Counted from the stretch's first letter, positions 1 to 8,472 are shown. The stretch: 64,000 nt of DNA from Rhizobium binae (GCF_017357225.1 NZ_CP071606.1:434001-498000); one strand, 5' to 3'. A program made the numbers and translations. The notes: generated by a model not told the origin, from the letters alone.

Positions 1-1
1 C

Positions 2-679
2 TCCTTCGATATCCGTCAGGGCGAGTTGCTGGGCCTCGCCGGATTGCGCGGCGCCGGCCAGGAGCGGATCGGCCGGGCGCTGTTCGGCTGCGAACCGTTC
101 AACGGTTCGGTTCTGCTGCATGAGCGGGCGCCAGACCTTTCCAGCCCGCGGCAGGCCATGGCCTCGGGCATTGGTCTGATCGCCCGTGACCGGACCGAGG
201 AATCCGTCGCACTGTCGCTGTCCATCCGCGAAAACACCTACCTCAATCCGGGCGCCGTCGGCCGCGGGCTTTTCTCCTTCCTGTCGCCGCGCCGCGAAGC
301 CGATCTCGCCCATGCGATCGGACGTTCCGTCGGCCTCAGGCCGAACGATCCGGATCTGCCGGCGGAAGCGCTGTCGGGCGGCAATCAGCAGAAGGTGGTC
401 GTCGGACGCTGGCTGGCGACCGGCCGCAAGCTCTTGGTCGCCGAAGACCCGACCGCGGGCGTCGACATCGGCGCGCGTGCCGAAATCTACCGCCTGATCA
501 CCCAGGCGCTGGAGGCGGGTCTCGCGGTCGTCGTGGTCTCGACGGATTTCGAGGAAATCGCCCATATCTGCCACCGCGCGCTGGTTTTCTCGCGCGGCAA
601 AATCGTCAGCGAACTGAGTGGAAGCGCTCTGACGACGGAGGCGGTCATCACGGCCGCCTCTGCGTCGGAAGCGGCTTGA
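2..679 (+). CDS. Sugar ABC transporter ATP-binding protein, C-terminal part (cut by window start)
   Basis: The open frame runs in from the window edge, so only the last 225 or so codons are visible. They form the second nucleotide-binding domain of a double-domain RbsA/XylG/MglA-type ATPase. A P-loop-like segment GLRGAGQERIG replaces a classical Walker A, as is usual for the second half of this family. The ABC signature LSGGNQQK is intact, followed by AEDPTAGVDIGARAEIY (Walker B/D-loop) and a switch region STDFEEI. The protein would sit on the cytoplasmic face and power import of a pentose or hexose with the permease 18 bp downstream. The missing N-terminal domain lies outside the window, so the substrate cannot be inferred. 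Confidence 0.9.
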   Translation, partial: SFDIRQGELLGLAGLRGAGQERIGRALFGCEPFNGSVLLHERAPDLSSPRQAMASGIGLIARDRTEESVALSLSIRENTYLNPGAVGRGLFSFLSPRREADLAHAIGRSVGLRPNDPDLPAEALSGGNQQKVVVGRWLATGRKLLVAEDPTAGVDIGARAEIYRLITQALEAGLAVVVVSTDFEEIAHICHRALVFSRGKIVSELSGSALTTEAVITAASASEAA

Positions 680-697
680 GCCATCGGGAGAACAGCC

Positions 698-1738
698 ATG
701 CAATCCATTGAATCCACCGCGCTGGAGCCGACCAAGAGCGAAATGGCCGGCCTGTCCACCGGCCAGAAGATCGGACGCCTGATCCCGGTCTACGGGCTGG
801 TCATCCTGACCGTTGGCCTGATCGTGCTCTTCTCGATCCTCCTGCCCGATACGTTCCCGACCGTGCTGAATGTTCGCTCGATCGTCTCCGACAAAGCGAT
901 CATCGCGCTTCTGTCGCTCGCCGCGATGATCCCGATGGCAGCGGGCCGCATCGACCTGACCGTCGGTTACGGCATCGTGCTCTGGCACATTCTCGCCATC
1001 AGCCTTCAGACGGTCTACGGCCTGCCCTGGCCGGTCGCGGTCGTCATCGTTCTCGCACTCGGCGTCCTCACGGGCTTCATCAACGGCCTGCTGGTCGAAG
1101 TCGCCAAGATCGACAGCTTCATCGCCACGCTCGGCACCGGAACCGTCCTCTACGCGCTTGCCCTTTGGCACACCGGCGGGCGGCAGGTGGTCGGCGTGTT
1201 GCCGGATGGTTTCTACGCGTTGAACGGCACCATGCTGTTCGGCCTGCCGATCACCGGCTTCTACGTGCTCCTGATCGCGATCTGCATGTGGGTCGTGCTC
1301 GAATACCTGCCGATCGGCCGTTACCTCTACGCCATCGGCGCCAATCCCAAGGCCGCCGCCCTCAACGGCATTCCGGTCCGCAAATTCGTGATCGGCGCCT
1401 TCGTCACATCAGGCCTCATGGCGGCCCTGACCGGCGTGCTTCTCGCCTCGAAGCTGCGCATCGGCCAGGCGAGCGTCGGCCTCGAATATCTGCTGCCGGC
1501 GCTGGTCGGCGCATTCCTGGGATCGACGACGATTAAGCCGGGCCGGGTGAACGTCTGGGGCACTCTGATCGGCGTCATCATCCTGGCGGTCGGGATTTCA
1601 GGAATTCAGCAATTCGGCGGGTCGTTCTTCGTCGAACCGCTGTTCAACGGCGTGACCCTGCTGATTGCCATCGGCATTGCAGGTTACGCCCAGCGCAAGC
1701 GCGGGGCTGTGAGGAGGATCACGCCCGCATCCAAATGA
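698..1738 (+). CDS. Ribose-type sugar ABC transporter permease
   Basis: 346 residues with about eight to ten hydrophobic segments beginning near residue 30, matching the RbsC/BPD_transp_2 family. The typical pattern AAGRIDLTVGYGI (membrane-embedded motif after helix 3) and the cytoplasmic coupling segment IGANPKAAALNGIPV, which contacts the ATPase, are both visible. It follows the ATPase gene by 18 bp and precedes the binding protein, so it is the channel of the same importer. The region before residue 30 is polar and probably cytoplasmic. Nothing unusual is seen in length or composition. Confidence 0.93.
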   Translation: MQSIESTALEPTKSEMAGLSTGQKIGRLIPVYGLVILTVGLIVLFSILLPDTFPTVLNVRSIVSDKAIIALLSLAAMIPMAAGRIDLTVGYGIVLWHILAISLQTVYGLPWPVAVVIVLALGVLTGFINGLLVEVAKIDSFIATLGTGTVLYALALWHTGGRQVVGVLPDGFYALNGTMLFGLPITGFYVLLIAICMWVVLEYLPIGRYLYAIGANPKAAALNGIPVRKFVIGAFVTSGLMAALTGVLLASKLRIGQASVGLEYLLPALVGAFLGSTTIKPGRVNVWGTLIGVIILAVGISGIQQFGGSFFVEPLFNGVTLLIAIGIAGYAQRKRGAVRRITPASK

Positions 1739-1740
1739 GG

Positions 1741-1758
1741 ATGCCGGCTCACCGGCAT
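1741..1758 (+). terminator. Intercistronic hairpin between permease and binding-protein genes
   Basis: A 7-bp perfect inverted repeat (ATGCCGG / CCGGCAT) with a CTCA loop lies directly after the permease stop and before the binding-protein gene. No T-run follows, so it is more likely an mRNA processing or stability element that raises binding-protein expression relative to the membrane components than a full terminator. Confidence 0.45.
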
Positions 1759-1787
1759 TCATAACAAACAATATGGAGGAGTGAACA

Positions 1788-2885
1788 ATGAAGCGCAGAA
1801 CTTTAATGCGGGCAACGGTCGCAACCGTCGCTCTTATGCTCAGCGTGCCGGCGATGGCGGATTCGATGGCCGACGCCAAGGCCGTGGTCGCCAAATACGC
1901 GTCCAAGGTGAGTGCCTGGGATGGCCCGACGAGCGGCCCGAAGGGCGCGAGCGGCAAGAACATCGTCATTCTTGCCGCCGATATGAAGAACGGCGGCATT
2001 CTCGGCGTCGTCAACGGCGTAGAGGAAGCGGCAGGCGCACTGGGCTGGACGGTGAAGGCGCTGGACGGCGCCGGTTCGATCGGCGGACGGACGGCGGCCT
2101 TCGGCCAGGCCATGGCGCTGAAGCCCGATGGTATCATCATCAACGGCTTCGACGCCGTCGAACAGAAGCCGGCGATGGAAGCGGCCAAGGCGGCCGGCAT
2201 TCCGATGGTTTCCTGGCACGCCGCCTCGGCCGTCGGCCCGGTTCCTGAGGTCGGCGTTTTCGCCAATGTGACCACCGACGCGATGGAAGTGTCGAAGTCC
2301 GCGGCGGACTGGGCCTTCGCCGATGCCGGCGGCAAACCGGGTGTCATCATCTTCACCGACTCGACCTATGCGATCGCGATTGCCAAGGCCGACCGCATGA
2401 AGAAGGAGATCGAGGATCTCGGCGGCACCGTGCTCGAATATGTCGACACGCCGATCGCCGAAACCTCGCAGCGCATGCCGCAGTTGACCACGTCGCTGCT
2501 GCAGAAGTACGGGGCGAAGTGGACGCACTCGCTGGCGATCAACGATCTCTATTACGATTTCATGGGACCCTCACTTGCCTCGGCCGGCATCGCCGGCGAC
2601 GGCAAGCCGGTGAATGTCGCGGCCGGCGACGGTTCGGAGAGCGCCTATCAGCGTATCCGCGCCAAGCAGTATCAGGCCGTCACCGTTGCCGAGCCGCTCA
2701 ACCTGCAGGGCTGGCAGCTGGTCGATGAGCTGAACCGCGCCTTTGCCGGTGCCCCGTGGTCGGGCTATGTATCGCCGCTGCACGTGGTGACCAGTCAGAA
2801 CGTCGAGTTCGACGGAGGACCGAAAAACAGCTTCGATCCCGACAACGGCTATCGCGATCAATACAAGAAGATCTGGGGCAAATAA
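1788..2885 (+). CDS. Periplasmic sugar-binding protein of ribose-type ABC transporter
   Basis: 365 residues. An N-terminal signal peptide (KRR followed by a hydrophobic stretch and an AMA|DS cleavage-like site near residue 24) directs export. The body is a Peripla_BP_4-type fold: KNIVILAADMKNGG begins the first lobe, and PDGIIINGFDAVEQKPA is the usual substrate-lobe segment. A strong ribosome binding site GGAGGAG precedes the ATG by six bases, stronger than those of the two upstream genes, as expected for the most abundant component. It is the solute receptor for the ATPase and permease upstream; the exact sugar is not evident. Confidence 0.9.
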   Translation: MKRRTLMRATVATVALMLSVPAMADSMADAKAVVAKYASKVSAWDGPTSGPKGASGKNIVILAADMKNGGILGVVNGVEEAAGALGWTVKALDGAGSIGGRTAAFGQAMALKPDGIIINGFDAVEQKPAMEAAKAAGIPMVSWHAASAVGPVPEVGVFANVTTDAMEVSKSAADWAFADAGGKPGVIIFTDSTYAIAIAKADRMKKEIEDLGGTVLEYVDTPIAETSQRMPQLTTSLLQKYGAKWTHSLAINDLYYDFMGPSLASAGIAGDGKPVNVAAGDGSESAYQRIRAKQYQAVTVAEPLNLQGWQLVDELNRAFAGAPWSGYVSPLHVVTSQNVEFDGGPKNSFDPDNGYRDQYKKIWGK

Positions 2886-2896
2886 GCCTATCAAGC

Positions 2897-2920
2897 AGGG
2901 CGTATCGACCGGTACGCCCT
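2897..2920 (+). terminator. Hairpin after the binding-protein gene
   Basis: An 8-bp perfect inverted repeat (AGGGCGTA / TACGCCCT) with an 8-base loop starts 12 bases after the binding-protein stop codon. There is no U-rich tail, so termination may be partial or factor-dependent and the next small gene may still be co-transcribed. Confidence 0.5.
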
Positions 2921-2979
2921 GACATCCCGACACCGAATCAATACCGATCCAGCTCCGACGAGTTTTGGAAGAGAGAACT

Positions 2980-3339
2980 ATGATCATTCGTTATGCTTTG
3001 TTTGAGGGCGAAATCCATCCTGGTCGGGAACAGGAGTTCCGCGATTTTGTGCGACAGCGGCTCGTTCCTCTCTGGACGCAATTTCCGGGTGCGGAGGAAA
3101 TCCGGGTGCTGGACGGCATGGAGCGCGATGAGGGCGCGCCTGTTTATGCGATGGCCCTGGCCATTCGCTATCCTCACATGGAGGCTGTGAACGCTGCGCT
3201 TCTCTCCGACGTGCGGTTCCAGAGCCGCGAGGTGACCGGCGAGCTTCTGCAGCTTTTCACGGGCAAGGTGCATCATCACGTCTTCTCGGCCAACGAATAC
3301 CCGCCGGCCATTGCCGGACATCGGGCGGGTAATCGGTGA
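2980..3339 (+). CDS. Small dimeric alpha/beta-barrel-like protein, unknown function
   Basis: 119 residues. The ATG at 2980 is chosen over an in-frame TTG 15 bases earlier because the sequence GGAAGAGA sits about six bases upstream of the ATG. The pattern of a beta strand (MIIRYALFEG), a helix with GREQEFRDFVRQRLVPLWTQFP and a second strand (AEEIRVLDG) resembles the ferredoxin-like dimeric barrel of EthD/antibiotic monooxygenase-type proteins; that assignment rests on pattern only. Such proteins often accompany sugar catabolic operons in rhizobia. It lies 94 bp after the sugar-binding protein gene on the same strand, so it may belong to that operon. No catalytic residues can be named. Confidence 0.7.
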   Translation: MIIRYALFEGEIHPGREQEFRDFVRQRLVPLWTQFPGAEEIRVLDGMERDEGAPVYAMALAIRYPHMEAVNAALLSDVRFQSREVTGELLQLFTGKVHHHVFSANEYPPAIAGHRAGNR

Positions 3340-3349
3340 GCGTAAACCG

Positions 3350-3893
3350 TTACGCCGCCGTCGCCATGCAGCGGTTGCGGCCGGCATTTTTGGCGGCGTA
3401 AAGGCTGGCATCCGCGATATGCAGCGCAGCCTCCAGCCTGTCCGTCAAAGACCAGTCCGCCAAGCCGACGGAGCAGGTGACTTCGAGCTTCGGATCTATC
3501 TCGGAGCAGTCATGGTCCTGCACCCGCAGGCGCAGCCGCTCGGCATCGGCAAAGGCATCGCCGGCTGGCGTGCCGGGGAATAGGAGCAGGAATTCTTCGC
3601 CGCCCATGCAGATCGCCAGACTGCCTTGCGGCCGGATGCTGCCCAGCAGTCCGGCAAGCTGCCGCACAACGCATGGGAAAAGATGTCGTTAATACGTTTG
3701 AAATGGTCGATGTCGAACAGCAGCAAGGCTGCATGGGTTGTGCCGGATTCCAGCCAATCCCCGCATTTGAGCTGCAGTTCACGCCGATTGCCGAGGCCGG
3801 GAAGGGATCGGCGCGCGATGCCAGCACCGCCTCGTGCTGTTCGGCGGCGAGCCGCAGGAAGGCAATCCAGGGCGACGCAGCATTGGCCGGCAA
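3350..3893 (-). pseudogene. Diguanylate cyclase (GGDEF) remnant with at least two frameshifts
   Basis: Three reading frames on the minus strand must be joined to read a GGDEF domain. The upstream frame gives AFLRLAAEQHEAVLASRADP, a second frame continues LPGLGNRRELQ and ALLLFDIDHFKRINDIF, and a third continues RQLAGLLG, the active-site MGGEEF (GGEEF variant), CSVGLADW and the C-terminal SLYAAKNAGRNR. The first shift is near 3810 and the second near 3670, where the residues usually found between the FGHA-like segment and the next helix are also missing. No intact start region is seen. The gene cannot make a complete cyclase and is a decaying copy. Confidence 0.75.
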
Positions 3894-3938
3894 TTGGGAA
3901 GAGTTCTAAACCACACGGCAATCGGGAAAAATGAAGTA

Positions 3939-3972
3939 ACGAAGGGCAGCGATTGCTGCCCTTCGTATTTTT
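3939..3972. terminator. Strong terminator downstream of mctP
   Basis: A 12-bp perfect inverted repeat (ACGAAGGGCAGC / GCTGCCCTTCGT) with a four-base GATT loop, followed on the plus strand by ATTTTTAT. It lies just past the mctP stop codon. In the mctP direction the hairpin is followed by TACTTCATTTTTC, a weaker T-rich tail, so it can work both ways. Confidence 0.8.
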
Positions 3973-3975
3973 ATC

Positions 3976-5451
3976 TTAGGCCCGAACCGGAGCCCTGGCC
4001 GGAAGCAGGGCGTTGACGATGACGGCGACGCCGATATTTGCCGCAAGCGCCAGCAGTCCGGTATAGACGGTGAAGGGTTCGCCGCCGAGGCTGATCAGGT
4101 GCAGCGGCTTCCAGCCGGCATCCCAGACGAGGAAGGTGCCGCCGCAGAAACCGACGAACCAGCCGGCAAGCAGGCCGGGCGCCCGGAACCAGTTGGTGTA
4201 GAGGCCGAAGACCAGGGCCGGAAGCGTCTGCAGGATCCAGATGCCGCCGAGCAGCTGCAGGTCGAGGGCGAACTGTGTCGGCAGGAAGATGATGACGAGA
4301 AGTGCGCCGACCTTCACCACCAGCGACGTCACCTTCGCGACCTTGGCTTCGCCCGCATCGCTGACCTTGGGGTCGACATAGGCTTTCCAGAAATTGCGGG
4401 TGAAGAGATTGGCCGCGCCGATGCTCATCACCGCCGCCGGCACCAGTGCGCCGATGGCGATCGCTGCAAAGGCGAAGCCGGAGAACCAGCCCGAAAACAG
4501 CGTCTTGAACAGCGTGGGAACGACGTCATTGGCGCTGTCGAGCTTCAGGTTGGCGGCATGGCCCATATAGCCGAGCAGCGCCAGCAGGCCGAGCAGCAGC
4601 GTATAGGCGGGCAGCATGATCGCGTTCTTGCGGATCGTCTTGCCGCTGTTGGAGGCAAAGATGCCGGTCAGCGTATGCGGATACATAAAGGCCGCGAGCG
4701 CCGAGCCGAGAGCAAGCGTGGCATAGGCGACGTACTGATTGCCGCCAAGCAGCAGGTTGCCGGCGCCCTTGGCCTGGAAGGCCGCGTCGGCTGAGGCGAA
4801 GACATTGGCATATCCGCCGAGCTTCGACGGGATGAGCGCGACCGCCGCGATCACCACGATGTAGATCATGATGTCCTTGACGAAGGCGATCAGCGCCGGG
4901 GCGCGCAGGCCCGCCGAATAGGTATAGAGCGCCAGCACGATGAAGGCGATCGCAAGCGGCAGTTCGCCATGCAGCCCGAGCGCCTTCAGCACCGCCGTCA
5001 TTCCGACGAGCTGGAGGGCGATGTAAGGCATGGTGGCGATGACGCCCGTTGCCGCGACGGCGAGTTCGAGACCGCGTGATCCATACTGCCCGTGAACGAC
5101 GTCGGCGGCCGTGACATAACCAAATTCCTTGGCGCGTTTCCACAGGACCGGCATGACCATGAAGACGAAGGGATAGACGACAATGGTATAGGGCAGCGCG
5201 AAGAAGCCGTAGGCGCCGACCGTATAGACCAGCGCCGGGACCGCGATCACGGTATAGGCGGTATAGAAGTCGCCGCCGACGAGGAACCAGGTGATCCAGG
5301 TGCCGAAGTTGCGTCCGCCGAGGCCCCATTCATCGATATGGGCGAGCGTCTCGGGCTTGCGCCAGCGGCTGGCGACGAAGCCCATGACGGTGACGAGGGC
5401 GAAGAAGAAGATGAAGACGGCAAGCGCCGTGCCGTTGATGTCAGTCGTCAT
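3976..5451 (-). CDS. mctP: Monocarboxylate transport permease, sodium:solute symporter family
   Basis: 491 residues with about 13 hydrophobic segments, the length and layout of the SSSF (sodium/solute symporter) family. The early helix FLVGGDFYTAYTVIAVPAL and GYVTAADVVHGQYGSRGLELAV resemble the known MctP permease of R. leguminosarum, which takes up alanine, lactate, pyruvate and other monocarboxylates. The ATG at 5451 is preferred over the ATG 21 bases upstream because family members start MTTD-like. The gene overlaps the stop of the small DUF3311 gene by 11 bases, so translation is probably coupled. The two-component genes mctR and mctS next to it are the expected regulators. Confidence 0.88.
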   Translation of the reverse strand: MTTDINGTALAVFIFFFALVTVMGFVASRWRKPETLAHIDEWGLGGRNFGTWITWFLVGGDFYTAYTVIAVPALVYTVGAYGFFALPYTIVVYPFVFMVMPVLWKRAKEFGYVTAADVVHGQYGSRGLELAVAATGVIATMPYIALQLVGMTAVLKALGLHGELPLAIAFIVLALYTYSAGLRAPALIAFVKDIMIYIVVIAAVALIPSKLGGYANVFASADAAFQAKGAGNLLLGGNQYVAYATLALGSALAAFMYPHTLTGIFASNSGKTIRKNAIMLPAYTLLLGLLALLGYMGHAANLKLDSANDVVPTLFKTLFSGWFSGFAFAAIAIGALVPAAVMSIGAANLFTRNFWKAYVDPKVSDAGEAKVAKVTSLVVKVGALLVIIFLPTQFALDLQLLGGIWILQTLPALVFGLYTNWFRAPGLLAGWFVGFCGGTFLVWDAGWKPLHLISLGGEPFTVYTGLLALAANIGVAVIVNALLPARAPVRA

Positions 5452-5638
5452 GGCGAACGCTCCGATAGGCAATCCAGGTCAGCATTGCCGTGATCGGCAC
5501 CCAGAGAAGTTGATACCAGTAGAAAAAGGGGAAGCCGAAAAGCGACGGCTCGCGGAGATTGTAAAATGGCGGCCAGAGCAGACCGATGTAAGGAATGATC
5601 AGCAGCCACAGCGCTGCCTTGCTACGTGGTTTTTCCAT
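5441..5638 (-). CDS. DUF3311 small membrane protein, partner of MctP
   Basis: 65 residues starting MEKPRSK. Two hydrophobic segments (ALWLLIIPYIGLLWPPFY and FPFFYWYQLLWVPITAMLTWIAY) and a short polar tail are typical of DUF3311, a family found directly upstream of sodium:solute symporters. The ATG at 5638 is preceded by GAAAGG about ten bases away. Its stop overlaps the mctP start. By position it probably assists assembly or function of the symporter, like the small subunits of acetate/monocarboxylate permeases; that role is inferred. Confidence 0.82.
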   Translation of the reverse strand: MEKPRSKAALWLLIIPYIGLLWPPFYNLREPSLFGFPFFYWYQLLWVPITAMLTWIAYRSVRHDD

Positions 5639-5708
5639 GTCGGAGTACCTTTCAGGTGCCGCAGTTGCGGTCGCCATGTTCCAGTTGTCGGCGTGGAAGG
5701 CAGGTCTG

Positions 5709-5783
5709 TCAGCCGGCGGCGGCAGCAGACCCGGTTCGGGTCGCTCGAGCTTTTCCGGCGGATCGGAAGCTGATGTAACGCAT
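5709..5783 (-). other. Possible 24-codon leader ORF upstream of the DUF3311-mctP genes
   Basis: On the minus strand GGGAGGAATTCAC precedes an ATG at 5783 that opens a 24-codon frame (begins MRYISFRSAG, ends in an Ala-rich stretch) closing 70 bases before the DUF3311 start. The Shine-Dalgarno sequence is the strongest in the region. It could be a translated leader or an accidental site. Confidence 0.3.
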
Positions 5784-5798
5784 GTGAATTCCTCCCAA

Positions 5799-5820
5799 CG
5801 GCTTGGCACTTGGCAAGCCG
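5799..5820. promoter_or_regulatory. Inverted repeat upstream of mctP, candidate MctR site
   Basis: 7-bp perfect arms CGGCTTG and CAAGCCG are separated by eight bases. The site lies between mctR and the mctP transcription unit, where a NarL/LuxR-type response regulator such as MctR would be expected to bind. Assignment is by position only. Confidence 0.4.
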
Positions 5821-5884
5821 CGAATGGAGTCCTAGGGCGTTGGTTTTATCCTCACAAGACGCACGCGGTGGCGAAATACCGGGA

Positions 5885-5904
5885 CCTACCCAGAAGTGGG
5901 TAGG
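5885..5904 (-). terminator. Hairpin over the mctR stop codon
   Basis: Perfect 7-bp arms CCTACCC and GGGTAGG with a six-base loop cover the last codons and stop of mctR. No T-run follows in the mctR direction; it may weaken read-through from mctSR into mctP. Confidence 0.4.
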
Positions 5905-6557
5905 CGCGAATTCACGTCGATTTTCGAGGCGATGCCGTGGTCGAGGGCATAGCGGATGAGGCCCGCCGTTGTGGCGATGCCAAGCTTTTTCTTCAGGTTC
6001 TTGCGATGGGTTTCCGCCGTGGCGGCGCTTATCCCGAGCGCCTCGGCGATTTCCCGGTTGCTCCGGCCGGCAACAATCAGCCCGAGCGTATCGCGCTCGC
6101 GTGGCGTCAGGGGATCGCTCCCATCATCCGCGCGTTCGCCCATCAATGCATCGAAGACGCCCGACGAGAAGTAGGTGCCCCCACCGGCGACGGTTTCGAT
6201 CGCCGCGACGATCTCGTCCGTCGAGACGTCCTTGAGGACGTAGCCGGCGGCGCCATGCATGACGGACGAGGAAATATACTCGCGGCTGTCATGCATGGAG
6301 AGCATCACGACGCGGGTCTGCGGAAGTTCGCTCATGAACAGCTCGATCGCATCGATGCCGCTGAGCTTCGGCATGTTGATGTCCATCAGCACCACCTGCG
6401 GCTGGATCTGCCGGGCGACATCGAGCCCGGTCTGCGCGAGGCCGGCGGTGCCGGCGACTTCGATGTGATCGAAGGTTTCGAGCACGGCTTTCAGCCCGTC
6501 CAGCACCAGCGGATGGTTGTCGATCAGGAGCACCTTGATTTTCGGGCGTTCCGTCAT
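5886..6557 (-). CDS. mctR: NarL/LuxR-family response regulator of the mct system
   Basis: 223 residues. The receiver domain (about 1-125) carries the acidic pair near DNHPL, the phospho-acceptor aspartate in VVLMDINMPKLSG, the conserved Ser/Thr position in VVMLSMHDS and the lysine in GYVLKD. The C-terminal LuxR-type helix-turn-helix (about 150-215) reads LTPRERDTLGLIVAGRSNREIAEALGIS followed by ETHRKNLKKKLG. The start is set by an ATGA overlap with the sensor-kinase stop. In R. leguminosarum MctR activates mctP; the adjoining gene order here fits that role. Confidence 0.88.
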   Translation of the reverse strand: MTERPKIKVLLIDNHPLVLDGLKAVLETFDHIEVAGTAGLAQTGLDVARQIQPQVVLMDINMPKLSGIDAIELFMSELPQTRVVMLSMHDSREYISSSVMHGAAGYVLKDVSTDEIVAAIETVAGGGTYFSSGVFDALMGERADDGSDPLTPRERDTLGLIVAGRSNREIAEALGISAATAETHRKNLKKKLGIATTAGLIRYALDHGIASKIDVNSRLPTSG

Positions 6558-7927
6558 GCGGCTTCCGCCTGCTTGCCGGCGGCAATATTGGCCGATCTCG
6601 GCATCATCGCCGTCAGCGTCGTGCCGGTCTCGCTGCTGTTGATGAGGAGCAGGCCCCGGAAGTGCGCCATCCGCTCCTGCATGTTGCGCAGGCCGAGGCC
6701 TGAGCCGCCGGACGCGCCATCGAAGCCGGTGCCGTTGTCGGAGATGGTCATGCGGGCGCGGCCGCCGTCGCTCCAAAGCTTGACCGAAAGCTTCGAGGCG
6801 CCCGAATGCCGCTCGACATTGTTGAAGGCCTCCTGGGCGACGCGATAAAGGGCGGTACTGGCTTCCGCCTTCAGCATGCCGGCAAAGCCCGAGGCGTCGA
6901 TCTCCGTCTCGATCCCCGTGCGTTCGGCAAAGTGATGACACAGTGCCTCCAGCGCAGCCGTCAGGCCGAGATCGTCGAGTACGCGGGGGCGCAGATCATG
7001 CGACAGCAGCCGGATTTCCTTGATCGCGCCGTTCAGCGCCTCGACGCCGCGCTCGATGGTCAGCGCCGCATCGTCGACATTGGTCCTGACCTTGCGGCCG
7101 GCGAGATCCATCGCATAACGCACGCCGAGGAGGGTCTGGGAGATGCCGTCATGCAGCTCGCGCGCCAGCCGTGTGCGCTCTTCTTCCTGGGTGTCGATGA
7201 CCCGCTGCGTCAACTCCTTCAGCCGGCTGTCGGCCATGCGGCGCTCATGGAAGGTCAGCAGCATGCAGGTGGTGAACACCACCAGCACCGAAGGCACGGC
7301 GATCAGTGCAACGATGACGAAGGTCCGCCTGATGTTGGCGCGCATTACCTTGTTGGCGGCGGCGCTCTGGGCAAAGACGTCATCCAGATAGACGCCGGTG
7401 CCGACGACCCATTGCCATTTGTCGAGGCTGACGACGAAGGAGAGCTTGTCGGCGATCTGCCCGGTCGATGGTTTCTGCCATTTGTACTGGTGCAGGCCGC
7501 CGCCGGCCTTTGCCGTGGCGATCAGTTCGGCAATGACCTTATCGCCATCCGGATCGGTGAGATCGAGCCAATTGTGCCCATGCCGGAAACTCTGGCGGGG
7601 ATGGACGATATTGTTGCCGTCGTAATCATAGACGAAGAAATAGCCGTCCTTGCCGTAGTCGAGCGAGGTCAGGATCGCCGCCACCTGCTGCTTGGCGGCT
7701 TCGTCGTCGGCCCCGGCCTTGTCATAGATCGTCTGGATGGCGGATAGGGCAAGATTGGTCAGATTGAGGATCTCGGCTTCCTTGGTCTTCAGCATGTTCT
7801 GCTCGAACGTGTCGATGCTGTTCTTGGCAAGGTTTGCCGATTGCCAGGTGATGAAGGTGGTGATCGCGAGGATCGAGATGACGAGCGGAACGATCGCCAA
7901 TGCGATGATCTGGTGTCGTAGCGTCAA
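6554..7927 (-). CDS. mctS: Sensor histidine kinase of the mct system
   Basis: 457 residues. A first membrane helix (about 9-28) and a second (about 200-222) flank a periplasmic sensor of the Cache type, recognisable by GKDGYFFVYDYDGNNIVHP and WVVGTGVYLDDV, which in other kinases binds small carboxylates. The cytoplasmic part has the HisKA_3 dimerisation motif with phospho-acceptor histidine in ARELHDGISQTL and an HATPase domain with the N box VAQEAFNNVERHSGA and G boxes DNGTGFD and GSGLGLRNMQERM. It is followed by mctR with a four-base overlap. It should sense a monocarboxylate outside the cell and phosphorylate MctR. Confidence 0.88.
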   Translation of the reverse strand: MTLRHQIIALAIVPLVISILAITTFITWQSANLAKNSIDTFEQNMLKTKEAEILNLTNLALSAIQTIYDKAGADDEAAKQQVAAILTSLDYGKDGYFFVYDYDGNNIVHPRQSFRHGHNWLDLTDPDGDKVIAELIATAKAGGGLHQYKWQKPSTGQIADKLSFVVSLDKWQWVVGTGVYLDDVFAQSAAANKVMRANIRRTFVIVALIAVPSVLVVFTTCMLLTFHERRMADSRLKELTQRVIDTQEEERTRLARELHDGISQTLLGVRYAMDLAGRKVRTNVDDAALTIERGVEALNGAIKEIRLLSHDLRPRVLDDLGLTAALEALCHHFAERTGIETEIDASGFAGMLKAEASTALYRVAQEAFNNVERHSGASKLSVKLWSDGGRARMTISDNGTGFDGASGGSGLGLRNMQERMAHFRGLLLINSSETGTTLTAMMPRSANIAAGKQAEAA

Positions 7928-8007
7928 CGGTCATTCCTCCCAAGGATCTGCGCCCGGAATTATGCCCTTTGCCCGATCTGAGTCCAGTCGCTTGCCCGGG
8001 CGCGATC

Positions 8008-8472
8008 CTATTCCAGCGGCACGAACAGGCCGAGCTTGACGTCGCGCAGCACGACATTGGTGTGCATGCGCCGGATCTGCGGATTGTCAGCCATGATCAG
8101 GGCGGCGATGTCGTCATAATGCTCGACATCCCGGGCGGTGACGATCGCGATCAGATCGACCGCGCCGGTGACGTAATAGACCTGCTGGATATGATCCTGC
8201 TTCTCCGCCCAGACGCGGAATTTCGCCAGCGCGTCGTAATTGTCCCGCTCGATCTCCATTCCGACGATGAACACCATCGACGTTCCCGTTGCCTTCCGGT
8301 CGAGGACGGCGACCTCCGCTTTGATAATCCCCTCCTCGCGCAGCCGCTTCAACCGCCGCTGCACGGCCGAGACGGATAGGCCGATCCGCTCGGCAATCGC
8401 TTCCGCCTTCAGCTGGCAGTCGCGCTGAACGATATCGAGAATGTCGCGGTCAAAACGATCCAGTTGTTCCAT
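8008..8472 (-). CDS. Lrp/AsnC-family transcriptional regulator
   Basis: 154 residues. The N-terminal winged helix-turn-helix is clear (LDRFDRDILDIVQRD, AERIGLSVSAVQRRLKRLREEGII), followed by an RAM/ligand-binding domain with VYYVTGAVDLIAIVTARD. The start at 8472 is chosen because family members begin MEQLDRFD-like and an AGGG lies just upstream; a longer in-frame ATG at 8589 would add 39 atypical residues and run through the operator region. It is divergent from the amino acid ABC operon, with two inverted repeats between them, so it is probably the local regulator of that uptake system and responds to an amino acid. Confidence 0.9.
   Translation of the reverse strand: MEQLDRFDRDILDIVQRDCQLKAEAIAERIGLSVSAVQRRLKRLREEGIIKAEVAVLDRKATGTSMVFIVGMEIERDNYDALAKFRVWAEKQDHIQQVYYVTGAVDLIAIVTARDVEHYDDIAALIMADNPQIRRMHTNVVLRDVKLGLFVPLE

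Noticed and set aside
4099..4794. 231-codon plus-strand frame opposite mctP
   Set aside because: Charged low-complexity product antisense to a clear symporter gene.
5799..5820. Possible sigma-54 promoter (TGGCAC followed by TTGGCAAG)
   Set aside because: The -12 element does not match TTGCA/T at the right spacing, and the match reads on the plus strand, away from mctP.
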